From: Bacteroidota bacterium
Lineage (GTDB): Bacteria; Bacteroidota; Bacteroidia; Bacteroidales; B18-G4
Direction of reading: 5' to 3'
Assembly: GCA_018831055.1 (NCBI GenBank)
Contig: JAHJRE010000122.1
Span: 1 to 48,172, forward strand
DNA: 48,172 bases
In this document: positions 1 to 8,354 of the stretch, one piece after another
Numbering within the stretch: the first letter of the stretch is position 1
How the letters are laid out: each line of letters opens with the position of its first letter
The notes under the pieces: model-generated
Seen by the model: only the letters and a program-made list of their open reading frames with translations
Databases searched by the model: none
What the model was told of the DNA's origin: nothing
Made by a program: the position numbers and the translations under genes

Positions 1-81
1 AAATTTTAAAAGAAGAAATAAAACTATAGCTTATTTTCCCTCTTTATTTTGTATCTTGGGGATCCAAATCAATTATTGTTT

Positions 82-1188
82 ATGAACTACAGATTCCCTC
101 TTATAGTCAGGTTAACCTTTATCCTACTTTTCATTTTCTTGTTCTTTTATGGAGTAATCGTTGCCAGGAATTTCCTTGGCCCTTTGGTTTTGGCCGGCCT
201 TTTCAGTTATCTTTTGCTTCCCCTGGTGAATTTCCTTGAAAGACATCATATTCACAGGGTTATTGCCAGCCTTTTCAGCCTTATCCTGCTGATTGGCCTG
301 TTAACATTTATACTTATTCTTATGTATAAAAATGTGGTAGTCCTGGTTGACGACCTCCCCACATTAAAAGCTAAAGCCATTTCAAACATCGACCATATGT
401 CGGTATTTATCCAGGAAACATTTGGATTTACCATCGAAAATCAGAAGAGTTTTCTGAAAGAAAGCGTGAACAACCTGTTCAAAGCCGGAAGTGAGTTTAC
501 CAATTCTATTCTGAACACTACCACCTCCACCATTTTCAAGCTTGGCATTTTGCCAGTATTCATCTTTTACCTGCTCTATTACCGGCATCATATCAGAGAA
601 TTTCTCGAAAAAGCCATTCCTGCAAAGCACAGTGAAAACGTCCAAAATATCATCCGGAAAGTTTCTTTCATCACTCCGCGCTATATAGGCGGTGTTTTCA
701 CGGTGGTTATGATCCTGTGTGTGTTGAACAGCCTTGGATTATACATCATCGGAATGAAACACGCTATTGTATTCGGTATTATTTCCGCTATGTTTTGTTT
801 CATACCCTATTTCGGCACATGGATTGGTGCAAGCATTCCGTTTCTCTTTGCTTTGCTGACCGGCGACAGTCCAAATCTTGCACTGCATGTTATTTTTGTA
901 TTCCTGATCATTCAATTCACTGAAAACAATATCCTTACCCCTAATATTACCGGAAGCTATGTCCACCTGAATCCACTTTCCACTATTCTTTCCCTTATTG
1001 TTGGTGGTATGATCTGGGGACTGATAGGGATGTTTGTAATAGTACCCATTATGGCCATAATGAAAATAATATTTGATCAGTTCGAACCGCTGCAACCATA
1101 TGCTTTCCTCATCGGGGAAAGGGTTTCAGAAGGACCTGGTTGGTTGCTCAGGCTTAGGAGCATGCTTACAATCAAGAAAAATAAATGA
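82..1188 (+). CDS. AI-2E family (PerM/YdiK-type) membrane permease
   Basis: A 368-residue integral membrane protein of the AI-2E/UPF0118 transporter family. These proteins are thought to export small molecules or ions; the substrate cannot be told from sequence. Two hydrophobic segments near the N-terminus (reading FILLFIFLFFYGVIV and LLPLV...) are followed by a soluble, helical region of roughly 110 residues, then a cluster of C-terminal membrane segments with family-typical text such as FIPYFGTWIGASIPF, ENNILTPNITG and PLSTILSLIVGGMIWG. The frame is open from 49, but ATG at 82 (MNYRFPLIVRL) gives the usual N-terminus, whereas the first 11 residues upstream look like untranslated leader. No clear ribosome binding site is visible. 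The following methyltransferase gene starts 31 bases downstream with its own promoter-like element. Family assignment is fairly sure; the role is not. Confidence 0.85.
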   Translation: MNYRFPLIVRLTFILLFIFLFFYGVIVARNFLGPLVLAGLFSYLLLPLVNFLERHHIHRVIASLFSLILLIGLLTFILILMYKNVVVLVDDLPTLKAKAISNIDHMSVFIQETFGFTIENQKSFLKESVNNLFKAGSEFTNSILNTTTSTIFKLGILPVFIFYLLYYRHHIREFLEKAIPAKHSENVQNIIRKVSFITPRYIGGVFTVVMILCVLNSLGLYIIGMKHAIVFGIISAMFCFIPYFGTWIGASIPFLFALLTGDSPNLALHVIFVFLIIQFTENNILTPNITGSYVHLNPLSTILSLIVGGMIWGLIGMFVIVPIMAIMKIIFDQFEPLQPYAFLIGERVSEGPGWLLRLRSMLTIKKNK

Positions 1189-1189
1189 T

Positions 1190-1197
1190 TACTTTTG
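1190..1197 (+). promoter_or_regulatory. Bacteroidota -7 promoter element (TACTTTTG)
   Basis: The octamer TACTTTTG matches the Bacteroidota -7 consensus TAnnTTTG. It sits 22 bases before the proposed TTG start of the THUMP methyltransferase, which would leave a short leader. It overlaps the end of the AI-2E gene region. No good -33 TTTG box is evident, so this is a motif-level call only. Confidence 0.45.
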
Positions 1198-1219
1198 CCC
1201 GGCTTTAACGATAATTACT

Positions 1220-2395
1220 TTGGATTTCCTTGATAAGACATTTACCATCATTGCTAAAACCCTTTTCGGGCTGGAAGAGGTTTTACTTCAGGAATTACAG
1301 GAATTGGGAGCCGAAGAGGCAGTCACTATTACCCGAGGGGTTTCCTTTCGTGGTGATCGTAAGCTATTGTATTCCTGCAATTACGCCAGCCGCCTCGCTT
1401 TGCGCTTTCTTGTCCCCATTGCCGAATTCCCTGCCAGAGACGAGGAAGAGCTGTATAACCGTATTAAGAGAATTCCATGGGAACAATATCTCGACATTCG
1501 CCAGACTTTTGCCATAGAAAGTAATATTTTCCGTTCCCGGTTAAACCATTCAAAATATATCGCCTTAAAAGCCAAGGATGCTATTGCTGATAGGTTTCGC
1601 GACAAAAGAGGCCAAAGGCCATCGGTAGATACCATTGAACCGGATGTTCGTATCAGTCTCCACATTCAGCAGGATAATTGCACGGTTCTGCTCGACAGCT
1701 CCGGAAGCTCCCTGCACCTGAGAGGTTACCGCAACCGTACCAGCCCGGCCCCCCTTAATGAAGTCCTGGCAGCAGGAATGATAAGGCTTTCGGGTTGGGA
1801 CACCACAACCGACTTCGTTGATCCCATGTGCGGATCCGGAACTCTTCCCATTGAAGCATGCCTTATGGCAATGCACGTGCCTCCGGGAAAGATTCGTCAG
1901 GATTTCGGGTTCATGAAATGGAAAAACTTTGATGCTGATCTGTGGATGAAGATCCGGGAATCATTGGATAGCAAAATTCTATCCCGCCCTCCCTGCCGAA
2001 TACAAGGATATGACAATAATCCGGATATGGTGTCAATATCACGCACACATGCAACATCCGCCGGTGTTAAGGCTTTTACGGATTTCGCCAAAAGAGATTT
2101 TTTCACTGCAGAACCTCCCTATCCTTCAGGTTTCATGATCACAAATCCTCCTTATGGTGAACGGATACAGGTTGAGAATGGTGCGTTATTCTACAAGAAT
2201 ATTGGCGATACCTTAAAAAAAATCTATGCAGGATATACCGCCTGGATATTAAGTGGTGATATGGATTCACTTAAACATCTGGGTTTAAAACCAAATAAAA
2301 AAATATCATTGCTAAACGGACAGCTTGAATGTAAATTCCAGAAATTTGAATTGTATTCAGGAAGCAGGAAAATCACAAAACACACAGAAGATTAA
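1220..2395 (+). CDS. THUMP-domain class I SAM-dependent RNA methyltransferase (RlmL N-terminal-like)
   Basis: A 391-residue RNA N2-guanine methyltransferase of the YcbY/RlmL-N (UPF0020) family, which modifies 23S rRNA in Escherichia coli. The N-terminal part is a THUMP RNA-binding domain. The C-terminal Rossmann domain carries the SAM motif DPMCGSGTLPIEA at about residue 201, an acidic ribose-binding motif GYDNNPDM, and the catalytic NPPYGER at about residue 309. The frame is open back to 1073, inside the AI-2E gene, but the first 49 residues do not resemble the family. I chose TTG at 1220 (reading MDFLDKTFTIIAKTLFG) because family N-terminal similarity begins there and there is no in-frame ATG nearby. 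A TACTTTTG promoter element lies just upstream. The single-domain form lacks the second (RlmK) methyltransferase domain found in gammaproteobacterial RlmL. The exact target base is inferred. Confidence 0.87.
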   Translation: MDFLDKTFTIIAKTLFGLEEVLLQELQELGAEEAVTITRGVSFRGDRKLLYSCNYASRLALRFLVPIAEFPARDEEELYNRIKRIPWEQYLDIRQTFAIESNIFRSRLNHSKYIALKAKDAIADRFRDKRGQRPSVDTIEPDVRISLHIQQDNCTVLLDSSGSSLHLRGYRNRTSPAPLNEVLAAGMIRLSGWDTTTDFVDPMCGSGTLPIEACLMAMHVPPGKIRQDFGFMKWKNFDADLWMKIRESLDSKILSRPPCRIQGYDNNPDMVSISRTHATSAGVKAFTDFAKRDFFTAEPPYPSGFMITNPPYGERIQVENGALFYKNIGDTLKKIYAGYTAWILSGDMDSLKHLGLKPNKKISLLNGQLECKFQKFELYSGSRKITKHTED

Positions 2396-2401
2396 ATCAT
2401 T

Positions 2402-3385
2402 ATGATGAATAATTTAAAAAGAATTGGAGTGTTTACTTCCGGAGGAGATTCCCCCGGTATGAATGCGGCTATTCGCGCAGTCGTCAGAACAGCCATCTAT
2501 GAAAATATTGAACCTGTTGGTATCTACAGAGGATACCAGGGGCTCATTCACGGAGAAATGGAAATCATGCACAGCCGGTCTGTATCGAACATTATTCAAC
2601 GTGGCGGCACCATCCTGAAATCGGCCAGAAGCGAGGAATTCAGGACTGAAGATGGAAGAAAAAAAGCTTACAACAATCTTATAAAACATAAAATTGATGC
2701 CCTGGTAGCAATAGGTGGGGACGGCACTTTTACAGGAGCCAGGATTTTCGGGGAAGAATATGACTTCCCTATTGTCGGGCTGCCAGGCACCATTGATAAT
2801 GACCTTTTTGGAACGGACTTTACCATAGGCTACGATACAGCCATCAATACGGTTGTACAGGCAGTCGACAAGATCCGTGATACTGCCGACTCACACGACA
2901 GGCTTTTCATCATAGAGGTTATGGGACGAGATGCCGGGTTTATTGCCCTGCGAAGCGGTATTGCCACCGGCGCTGAAAAAATACTCATACCCGAAACCCC
3001 AACCTATATCGATAACCTGATCCGCCTGCTCAAACACGACTGGAGTAAAAATAAAACTTCAGGAATCATCATTGTTGCAGAAGGTGATGAGTCGGGTGGC
3101 GCCATCGAGGTAGCCAAAAGAATCAACGAAAAATTCACCCAGTATGAAACCAGGATATCCATCCTGGGACATATGCAACGTGGCGGTTCACCTACAGCCA
3201 TGGACAGGGTTTTGGCGAGCCGTCTGGGTTATGAAGCTGTAAAAGCTTTGATAGATGGACAAAGAGATATCATGATCGGTGAGATTAACCACCACATCGT
3301 CCATACTCCTTTTGAAAAATCGATCAAGCACCATCAGACCGTGGATCTCGGACTGCTTGAAATAGCAAGGGTTCTGGCACTCTAA
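2402..3385 (+). CDS. pfkA: ATP-dependent 6-phosphofructokinase
   Basis: A 327-residue cytoplasmic enzyme that phosphorylates fructose 6-phosphate to fructose 1,6-bisphosphate, the committed step of glycolysis. Visible motifs are the N-terminal phosphate loop TSGGDSPGMNAAIR, the ATP site GGDGTFTGA from residue 105, the catalytic PGTIDND from residue 128, MGRDAGF, and GGSPTAMDR. The glycine in GGDG and the glycine in PGTIDND (rather than GGDD and PKTIDND) are the residues that mark ATP-dependent rather than pyrophosphate-dependent enzymes. The length matches the bacterial homotetrameric type. The start is one of two adjacent ATG codons. The gene is 6 bases after the methyltransferase stop, so the two are probably cotranscribed. 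Confidence 0.96.
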   Translation: MMNNLKRIGVFTSGGDSPGMNAAIRAVVRTAIYENIEPVGIYRGYQGLIHGEMEIMHSRSVSNIIQRGGTILKSARSEEFRTEDGRKKAYNNLIKHKIDALVAIGGDGTFTGARIFGEEYDFPIVGLPGTIDNDLFGTDFTIGYDTAINTVVQAVDKIRDTADSHDRLFIIEVMGRDAGFIALRSGIATGAEKILIPETPTYIDNLIRLLKHDWSKNKTSGIIIVAEGDESGGAIEVAKRINEKFTQYETRISILGHMQRGGSPTAMDRVLASRLGYEAVKALIDGQRDIMIGEINHHIVHTPFEKSIKHHQTVDLGLLEIARVLAL

Positions 3386-3387
3386 TA

Positions 3388-3403
3388 TACGGGTATTCCC
3401 GTA
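3388..3403 (+). other. Small inverted repeat between pfkA and priA
   Basis: TACGGG, a four-base loop TATT, then CCCGTA forms a perfect 6-bp hairpin in the 31-base gap between pfkA and priA. There is no T-run after it, so it is not a standard intrinsic terminator. It could modulate transcript stability or be chance. Confidence 0.3.
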
Positions 3404-3416
3404 AATCCAATCCATC

Positions 3417-5894
3417 ATGGAAACATCAACCCTTTTTGCCGATGTAATCTTACCCCTGCCCATTCCTGGTACTTTCACCTACAGGATACCCAGAGACAAG
3501 GCAGAAGAGATTATGGCCGGAAAAAGAGTGGTGGTTCAATTTGGAAAGAGAAAGATCTATTCGGCAGTCGTATTGGATGTCCATGACCGTATCCCGCAAA
3601 GCTATGCAGTAAAGTACATCCTGGATATCCTCGATGATCTTCCTGTTGTAAATGAAGTCCAACTACGGTTCTGGAGATGGATGTCGGAGTATTACCTCTC
3701 TACCCTCGGGGAAGTTATGCATGCCGCCCTTCCTTCAGGATTCAAACTTGCCGGTGAAACAAGGGTATTGCTCAATCCCGGGATGACTGCCGACCCGATC
3801 ACATTAAATGAAAAGGAAACGCGAATCCTGGAGGCTCTTGGCTATCAGCATTCACTCACTATCCATGAGATCAGTAAGTTGCTCGATCAGAAAAAAGTCA
3901 TGAACGTGGTAAAAACCCTTCTCGACAAATCCTTGATCATTACTGAAGAAGAGATCCACGACCGATACCGGCCCAGGCAGGAAACCTTTGTTTATCTGAA
4001 TCCGGAGTATGAAGCTGAAGATAAACTCCATCAACTCTTTGATGAACTGAACCGCAGAGCGTTCAAGCAACTTCAAATGCTTGTCTCTTTCCTGAACCTT
4101 GCCCATGATGCGGCTACAAGGGAACAGGGTATCAGAAAAACAGACCTGATCAAAAGTGTTGATGCAACCTATGCCCAGTTCAATGCCCTGGAAAAAAAAG
4201 GAGTGTTCCTTACACGCGAGCAGGTGGTTTACCGCATGGCTTCTTTCAATGCAAGCCTTAACCCAAAGGAAATAATATTTACCGGATCCCAGGAACAGGC
4301 TTTGAGTGAAATCCGGGAAGTTTTTGCTCACAAGGATACTGTCCTGCTTCATGGGGTAACTTCCAGTGGTAAAACCGAAATCTATATACGGCTGATCCAG
4401 GAAACCATTGAAAAAGGCGAACAGGTTCTGTATCTTCTGCCGGAGATAGCCCTAACAACACAGATTATACAACGGCTCCGAAAATACTTCGGGAATAAGG
4501 TCGGTGTATACCATTCCCGGTTTAATGAGCACGAGCGTGTGGAAATATGGAAACGGTTATTAGAACCTAACAACGACCTCCCTATCATCCTGGGAGCCCG
4601 TTCTTCACTCTTCCTTCCCTTTAGTAATCTTGGTTTAATCATCGTTGACGAGGAATACGATACATCGTTCAAGCAATTCGACCCCGGTCCCCGGTATCAT
4701 GCACGCGATAGCGCAATATATCTTGCACATCTTCACAAAGCCAAAACCATCCTGGGTTCTGCGACACCATCCTATGAATCATACTTTAATGCCCTTTCAG
4801 GAAAATATGGTCTGGTCTCGCTGAATGAACGATACGGCAATATTCAGTTGCCGGAGACAAAGTTCGTCGACCTCCGGCGCGATCATATCACCGGTAAGAA
4901 AAAAGCTCACTTTACCAGCACTCTTCTCCATCACATCAGAGATGCCCTCGACAATCATCATCAGGTGATACTCTTCCAAAACCGGCGGGGATTTTCAACA
5001 AGGCTGGAATGTCACCATTGTGGCTATACACCATCCTGCACCCGTTGCGATATTACCCTCACTTACCACAAAAGCCATGATCAGCTTCGTTGCCACTATT
5101 GCGGTTATTCCACACCCGTGCCTGCCCGATGCCCTTCCTGCGGTAGCAATGAAATCTTTATGAAAGGATTCGGAACAGAAAAAGTGGAAGAAGAATTGCA
5201 GATATTTTTTCCACAAGCCAGGATACGCAGAATGGACCTTGATACAACACGCGGGAAATTCTCACACCAGGAGATCATCAACGAATTCGAAGCCGGCAGG
5301 ATCGATGTCCTGGTTGGAACTCAAATGGTAACCAAGGGACTGGACTTTGATAATGTAAGCCTTGTTGGGATCATGAATGCCGATAACCTGTTGAATTTCC
5401 CCGATTTCAGGTCGTTCGAGAGAGGATTCCAACTCATAACACAAGTGAGTGGGCGGGCAGGACGAAAGAATAAAGTGGGAACAGTTATCATTCAAACCTA
5501 TAATGCCGCTCACCCAATATTGCAGTACATTGCTCAAAACGCATACCATCCAATGTTCCTGGAACAAATGAAGGACAGGCAGAAATTCCGCTACCCTCCC
5601 TACTACCGCTTGATCCGGATCCGTGTGAAACACCGCGACCCAGACCTGCTCAACGAAGCCAGCGGATTATATGCCCGTATCCTGAAAAAAACCTTGGGAA
5701 ACCGCATCCTGGGCCCCGAATACCCCCTGGTCGCCAGGATTAAAAACCAATATATCAAAGACATCCTGGTTAAATCGGAAAAAGATGCTTCCATTTCCTG
5801 GGTTAAATCAAAAATACTTGAGGGAACCCAGGAACTACAATCGGAACATAAATTCAAAGGGATAATGATACAGATGGATATTGACCCGGTTTAG
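3417..5894 (+). CDS. priA: Primosomal protein N' (replication restart helicase PriA)
   Basis: An 825-residue superfamily 2 DNA helicase that recognises stalled replication forks and reloads the replicative helicase. In order: an N-terminal 3'-end-binding domain; a winged-helix linker; helicase lobe 1 with Walker A GVTSSGKT at about residue 313 and the DEEYD box at about residue 411 (DEEH/DEEY form typical of PriA); a zinc-binding insert with paired cysteines running from C532 (CHHCGYTPSC) to C572/C575 (CPSCG); lobe 2 with VGTQMVTKG and QVSGRAGR; and a C-terminal domain. Length is normal for the family. The ATG at 3417 gives the expected N-terminus (TLFADVILPLPIPGTFTYRIP). It converges with the DivIC-like gene on the other strand, 10 bases away. 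Confidence 0.96.
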   Translation: METSTLFADVILPLPIPGTFTYRIPRDKAEEIMAGKRVVVQFGKRKIYSAVVLDVHDRIPQSYAVKYILDILDDLPVVNEVQLRFWRWMSEYYLSTLGEVMHAALPSGFKLAGETRVLLNPGMTADPITLNEKETRILEALGYQHSLTIHEISKLLDQKKVMNVVKTLLDKSLIITEEEIHDRYRPRQETFVYLNPEYEAEDKLHQLFDELNRRAFKQLQMLVSFLNLAHDAATREQGIRKTDLIKSVDATYAQFNALEKKGVFLTREQVVYRMASFNASLNPKEIIFTGSQEQALSEIREVFAHKDTVLLHGVTSSGKTEIYIRLIQETIEKGEQVLYLLPEIALTTQIIQRLRKYFGNKVGVYHSRFNEHERVEIWKRLLEPNNDLPIILGARSSLFLPFSNLGLIIVDEEYDTSFKQFDPGPRYHARDSAIYLAHLHKAKTILGSATPSYESYFNALSGKYGLVSLNERYGNIQLPETKFVDLRRDHITGKKKAHFTSTLLHHIRDALDNHHQVILFQNRRGFSTRLECHHCGYTPSCTRCDITLTYHKSHDQLRCHYCGYSTPVPARCPSCGSNEIFMKGFGTEKVEEELQIFFPQARIRRMDLDTTRGKFSHQEIINEFEAGRIDVLVGTQMVTKGLDFDNVSLVGIMNADNLLNFPDFRSFERGFQLITQVSGRAGRKNKVGTVIIQTYNAAHPILQYIAQNAYHPMFLEQMKDRQKFRYPPYYRLIRIRVKHRDPDLLNEASGLYARILKKTLGNRILGPEYPLVARIKNQYIKDILVKSEKDASISWVKSKILEGTQELQSEHKFKGIMIQMDIDPV

Positions 5895-5904
5895 GAAAGG
5901 CTCC

Positions 5905-6189
5905 TTATTCTTTGATGATCAAAAATAAATCTTCATCATCCTTTTTCATCAGATATTTTTCGCGGGCGAATCGTTCCAGCACTTCCTTATCGGTCATAAG
6001 CTGATGCGAAGCGGTTTTATTCTTCTCTATTTCCTCCCGGTAAAAATCCATTTCACGCTCCATCTCTTTCAAAGAAGAAGATAACCTGTACTGATTTACC
6101 AGGCTGTTGTTGTCGAAAAAAGCAAGCCAGACAAAGAAGATCAGGGTAGCGTAAACGTATTTATTTTTGAAGAATCCCGGAATCCGCAT
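5905..6189 (-). CDS. Septum formation initiator family protein (DivIC/FtsB-like)
   Basis: A 94-residue bitopic membrane protein. A short cytoplasmic basic N-terminus precedes one membrane helix (about residues 12-28, reading YATLIFFVWLAFFD), followed by a periplasmic coiled coil (SSLKEMEREMDFYREEIEKN) and the family-typical tail LERFAREKYLMKKDDEDLFLI. Members of this family join FtsL and FtsQ in the divisome. Size and layout fit Bacteroidota DivIC/FtsB proteins. A TACCTTTG promoter element lies 18 bases upstream of the start. Which divisome paralogue it is cannot be settled by eye. Confidence 0.85.
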   Translation of the reverse strand: MRIPGFFKNKYVYATLIFFVWLAFFDNNSLVNQYRLSSSLKEMEREMDFYREEIEKNKTASHQLMTDKEVLERFAREKYLMKKDDEDLFLIIKE

Positions 6190-6206
6190 ATTATTTGAGC
6201 TTTACA

Positions 6207-6214
6207 CAAAGGTA
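6207..6214 (-). promoter_or_regulatory. -7 promoter element TACCTTTG for the DivIC/FtsB-like gene
   Basis: On the minus strand the octamer reads TACCTTTG, an exact match to TAnnTTTG. It ends 18 bases before the ATG at 6189. A CTTG about 20 bases further upstream (plus-strand 6235-6238) could serve as the -33 box. The same octamer precedes moeA, ppk and guaB in this window. Confidence 0.55.
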
Positions 6215-6276
6215 ACCTAATGTTTTACTGGTTTCAAGCACAATATAAATATTTTTTCAAATGCACGATGTTCATA

Positions 6277-6831
6277 TCATAAACCCAGCTGGTCGCTGAT
6301 CCTGCTCATGGCCTGAATGCTTAGTGCAGCAAATTCATCCAATGGTATCCCTGCTTTTTCACATTCCAGGATAGTATCGCGGTTCACCGAAGCAGCAAAG
6401 CTTTTTTCTTTCATCCTTTTAGTCACGGATTTCGGCTTTACACTTGCGATTTTTTTATCCGGGTAAACCATTGCTGTTGCCATAACCAGTCCTGTTATGG
6501 TTTCTCCGGCAGCCAGGGCATGATGGAATAATTCTCTCCTTCCGTCGCTATGCGCGTACTCATTATGCAAACGTATGGCTTCAATAATTTCTTCATCAAC
6601 CCCCTTCTCCCTGAGTATTTTAACCGTCTCATGTGTATGGGTTAATGGATCCGCGTTGGTGATCTCCACATCCAGGTCGTGCAATAAACCCGCCAGACCC
6701 CATTTTTCAACATCCTGACCGAGTTTTTCTGCCATTGCTCTCAGAACAGCTTCCGAGGCCAGGCAATGGTTTATCATTCGTTCATTTTTTACATAATGCC
6801 GGAGCAAATCAAGGGCTTCCTGTCTATTCAT
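6277..6831 (-). CDS. HD-domain (HDIG-type) predicted metal-dependent phosphohydrolase
   Basis: A 184-residue soluble protein with a compact HD fold: H22 in an N-terminal helix, the metal-binding pair H51-D52 in LLHDLDVE, a downstream LHNEYAH, and a C-terminal helical tail. Small stand-alone HD proteins of this kind (the YedJ/HDIG group) hydrolyse phosphoesters, often of nucleotides, but the substrate is unknown. It is the last gene of a minus-strand run, 11 bases after the GNAT gene, so it is probably cotranscribed with the GNAT and the MOSC-MogA fusion. Nothing in it points specifically to molybdenum cofactor chemistry. Confidence 0.8.
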   Translation of the reverse strand: MNRQEALDLLRHYVKNERMINHCLASEAVLRAMAEKLGQDVEKWGLAGLLHDLDVEITNADPLTHTHETVKILREKGVDEEIIEAIRLHNEYAHSDGRRELFHHALAAGETITGLVMATAMVYPDKKIASVKPKSVTKRMKEKSFAASVNRDTILECEKAGIPLDEFAALSIQAMSRISDQLGL

Positions 6832-6842
6832 GATTTTACTTA

Positions 6843-7316
6843 TTAATAATTCCCGAACTGATCTTTCTTAAGCCTCACATTGATCCATGAAGGGTCAAAA
6901 ATTGCATTGTATTTCCGGTAAAAGGAGATAGCAGGTTCATTCCAATCGAGGACCTGCCACATTAGTCTTGCCACATTTTCCTCCCGGCTGATGCGAATTA
7001 TCTCCCTGAACAGTTCACCCCCTATTCCCTTTCTCCTGTAATCCTGTTTAACAATAATATCTTCCAGGAAAATACATTTACCTTCCCAGGTAGAGTAAGA
7101 ATAATAGTAAAATGCCATTCCCACTGTTTTTCCTTCCAGGATGGCAAGGATGACATGGAAAAAGGGGTGATCGCCAAAACCGTCCTCCATGAGTTTTTCA
7201 ACCGTCACCGTCACAGCATCTGGGGCTTTTTCATAAACGGCAAGTTCACGTATAAGATTAAGCACTTCAGACATATCGGCTGCTTCCGCTTTCCGGATTA
7301 TGATGTTCTCTGCCAT
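6843..7316 (-). CDS. GNAT family N-acetyltransferase, spermidine/spermine acetyltransferase (SSAT)-like
   Basis: A 157-residue acetyl-CoA-dependent acetyltransferase. The acetyl-CoA pyrophosphate-binding motif A is QDYRRKGIGGELF. The preceding strand FYYYSYSTWEGKCIFLEDI and the later WNEPAISFYRKYNA are characteristic of the SSAT/thialysine acetyltransferase subgroup, which acetylates polyamines or small lysine-like amines. It lies 14 bases after the MOSC-MogA gene and 11 before the HD gene, within a probable operon. The exact acceptor is inferred only at the subgroup level. Confidence 0.85.
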   Translation of the reverse strand: MAENIIIRKAEAADMSEVLNLIRELAVYEKAPDAVTVTVEKLMEDGFGDHPFFHVILAILEGKTVGMAFYYYSYSTWEGKCIFLEDIIVKQDYRRKGIGGELFREIIRISREENVARLMWQVLDWNEPAISFYRKYNAIFDPSWINVRLKKDQFGNY

Positions 7317-7330
7317 TTCCCTGATTAGAT

Positions 7331-8266
7331 TTAATGTGAATCAATACCATGAAGCATAAAAACCATATGTCTGAGTGATTTGGCTATTTCCGTCATATAT
7401 TCATTTACCGCCTTAACACTACCGGGCAGCGCAAAAATCAGGGTATCACCCATGACCCCGGCTATACTGCGGCTGAGAAGAGCGTTGGCTTTTTCCATTC
7501 CATAGCGTATCCTTATACCTTCCATAATACCAGGTATCTCTTTATCCAGATTTTCCCTTATCACTTCCGGCGTAATATCGCGAGGCCCGATACCGGTACC
7601 ACCGGTGGTGAAAACAAAATCAAGGCCTGAAACCGTGGCATCTTTAAGCAAAAGGTCTAATTGCACGGGATCGTCCGGAATAATATGATGCACAATATCA
7701 AATGGCCATCCTTCAAACCGGAAAAAAGTCTCCATAGCAGAAATAACTGCAGGGCCACTCAGGTCTTCGTATTCCCCGGAACTGGCCCGGTCACTCAGAG
7801 TGATCACAGCAGCCCTGAACTGATACGGGATGTATTCCAGGATGTCGCCTTCTTTTAACTTTCCTCCCCGTATTACCCTGCAAAAGATACCTTCCTTTGG
7901 CATCACACAGTTGCCAACCTCCCTGAATATGGCACAGGAATCCCCATGGCATTTCTTACCGATCTGCGTCACCTCCAGGATAACATCTCCTGAAACGAAG
8001 ATATCCAATGGATGAGACTCATACAATAACATACCTTCTGTAGTAATATTTTCGGCAAACTCACCAAAAGCAATTGTCCTGCCGGCCAGTGCTGAAAACT
8101 TGTTCACGCTCTCCAACGCAAGCAGACTGATTTGGCGATGCCATTTACCCGAATGGGCATCCCCTTCTACCCCATTGTCATTCAAACTGATCTCCGCTAC
8201 AGGCTTTTTAATCGTGCCCTTTTCCTCAGAGATATTTACCGAAACAATCCTGATTTTTTCCAACAT
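7331..8266 (-). CDS. MOSC domain - MogA/MoaB fusion, molybdenum cofactor handling
   Basis: A 311-residue two-domain protein. Residues 1 to about 147 form a MOSC domain, with a glycine/histidine-rich region (GVEGDAHSGKWHRQ) and cysteines C106, C111, C120 and C129 around GKKCHGDSCAIF and GIFCRVIRGG. MOSC domains bind molybdopterin or carry its sulfur. Residues from about 150 to the end are a MogA/MoaB molybdopterin adenylyltransferase domain with SDRASSGEYEDLSG and TTGGTGIGPRDITPEVI. MogA adenylates molybdopterin before MoeA inserts molybdate. It heads a three-gene minus-strand operon and is separated by only 2.4 kb from moeA-moaA-moaC. Both domains look complete. The natural pairing suggests that adenylation and cofactor binding are physically coupled. 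Confidence 0.9.
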   Translation of the reverse strand: MLEKIRIVSVNISEEKGTIKKPVAEISLNDNGVEGDAHSGKWHRQISLLALESVNKFSALAGRTIAFGEFAENITTEGMLLYESHPLDIFVSGDVILEVTQIGKKCHGDSCAIFREVGNCVMPKEGIFCRVIRGGKLKEGDILEYIPYQFRAAVITLSDRASSGEYEDLSGPAVISAMETFFRFEGWPFDIVHHIIPDDPVQLDLLLKDATVSGLDFVFTTGGTGIGPRDITPEVIRENLDKEIPGIMEGIRIRYGMEKANALLSRSIAGVMGDTLIFALPGSVKAVNEYMTEIAKSLRHMVFMLHGIDSH

Positions 8267-8282
8267 GCGCTAAATCTTTTCC

Positions 8283-8301
8283 AATCCGGTATTACCGGAT
8301 T
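8283..8301. promoter_or_regulatory. Perfect 19-base palindrome in the leader of the MOSC-MogA operon
   Basis: AATCCGGTA, a single central T, then TACCGGATT is a perfect 9+1+9 inverted repeat. It lies between the MOSC-MogA start (8266) and the candidate minus-strand promoter element at 8330-8337. It could be an operator bound by a dimeric regulator or an RNA hairpin in the 5' leader. No regulator gene is adjacent, so the role is open. Confidence 0.4.
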
Positions 8302-8329
8302 TACAATGTTATTGATTATTTTTACCTGA

Positions 8330-8337
8330 CAAATTTA
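8330..8337 (-). promoter_or_regulatory. -7 promoter element TAAATTTG for the MOSC-MogA operon
   Basis: On the minus strand this reads TAAATTTG, matching TAnnTTTG. It is 63 bases upstream of the MOSC-MogA start, which would leave a leader of roughly 55 bases containing the 19-base palindrome. No -33 box is obvious. Confidence 0.4.
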
Positions 8338-8354
8338 CCTAAAATTAACCCGAC

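Noticed and set aside
1073-1219. Extended N-terminus of the THUMP methyltransferase inside the AI-2E gene
   Set aside because: These 49 residues do not resemble the family and would overlap the AI-2E gene by over 100 bases. A promoter element lies within the stretch.
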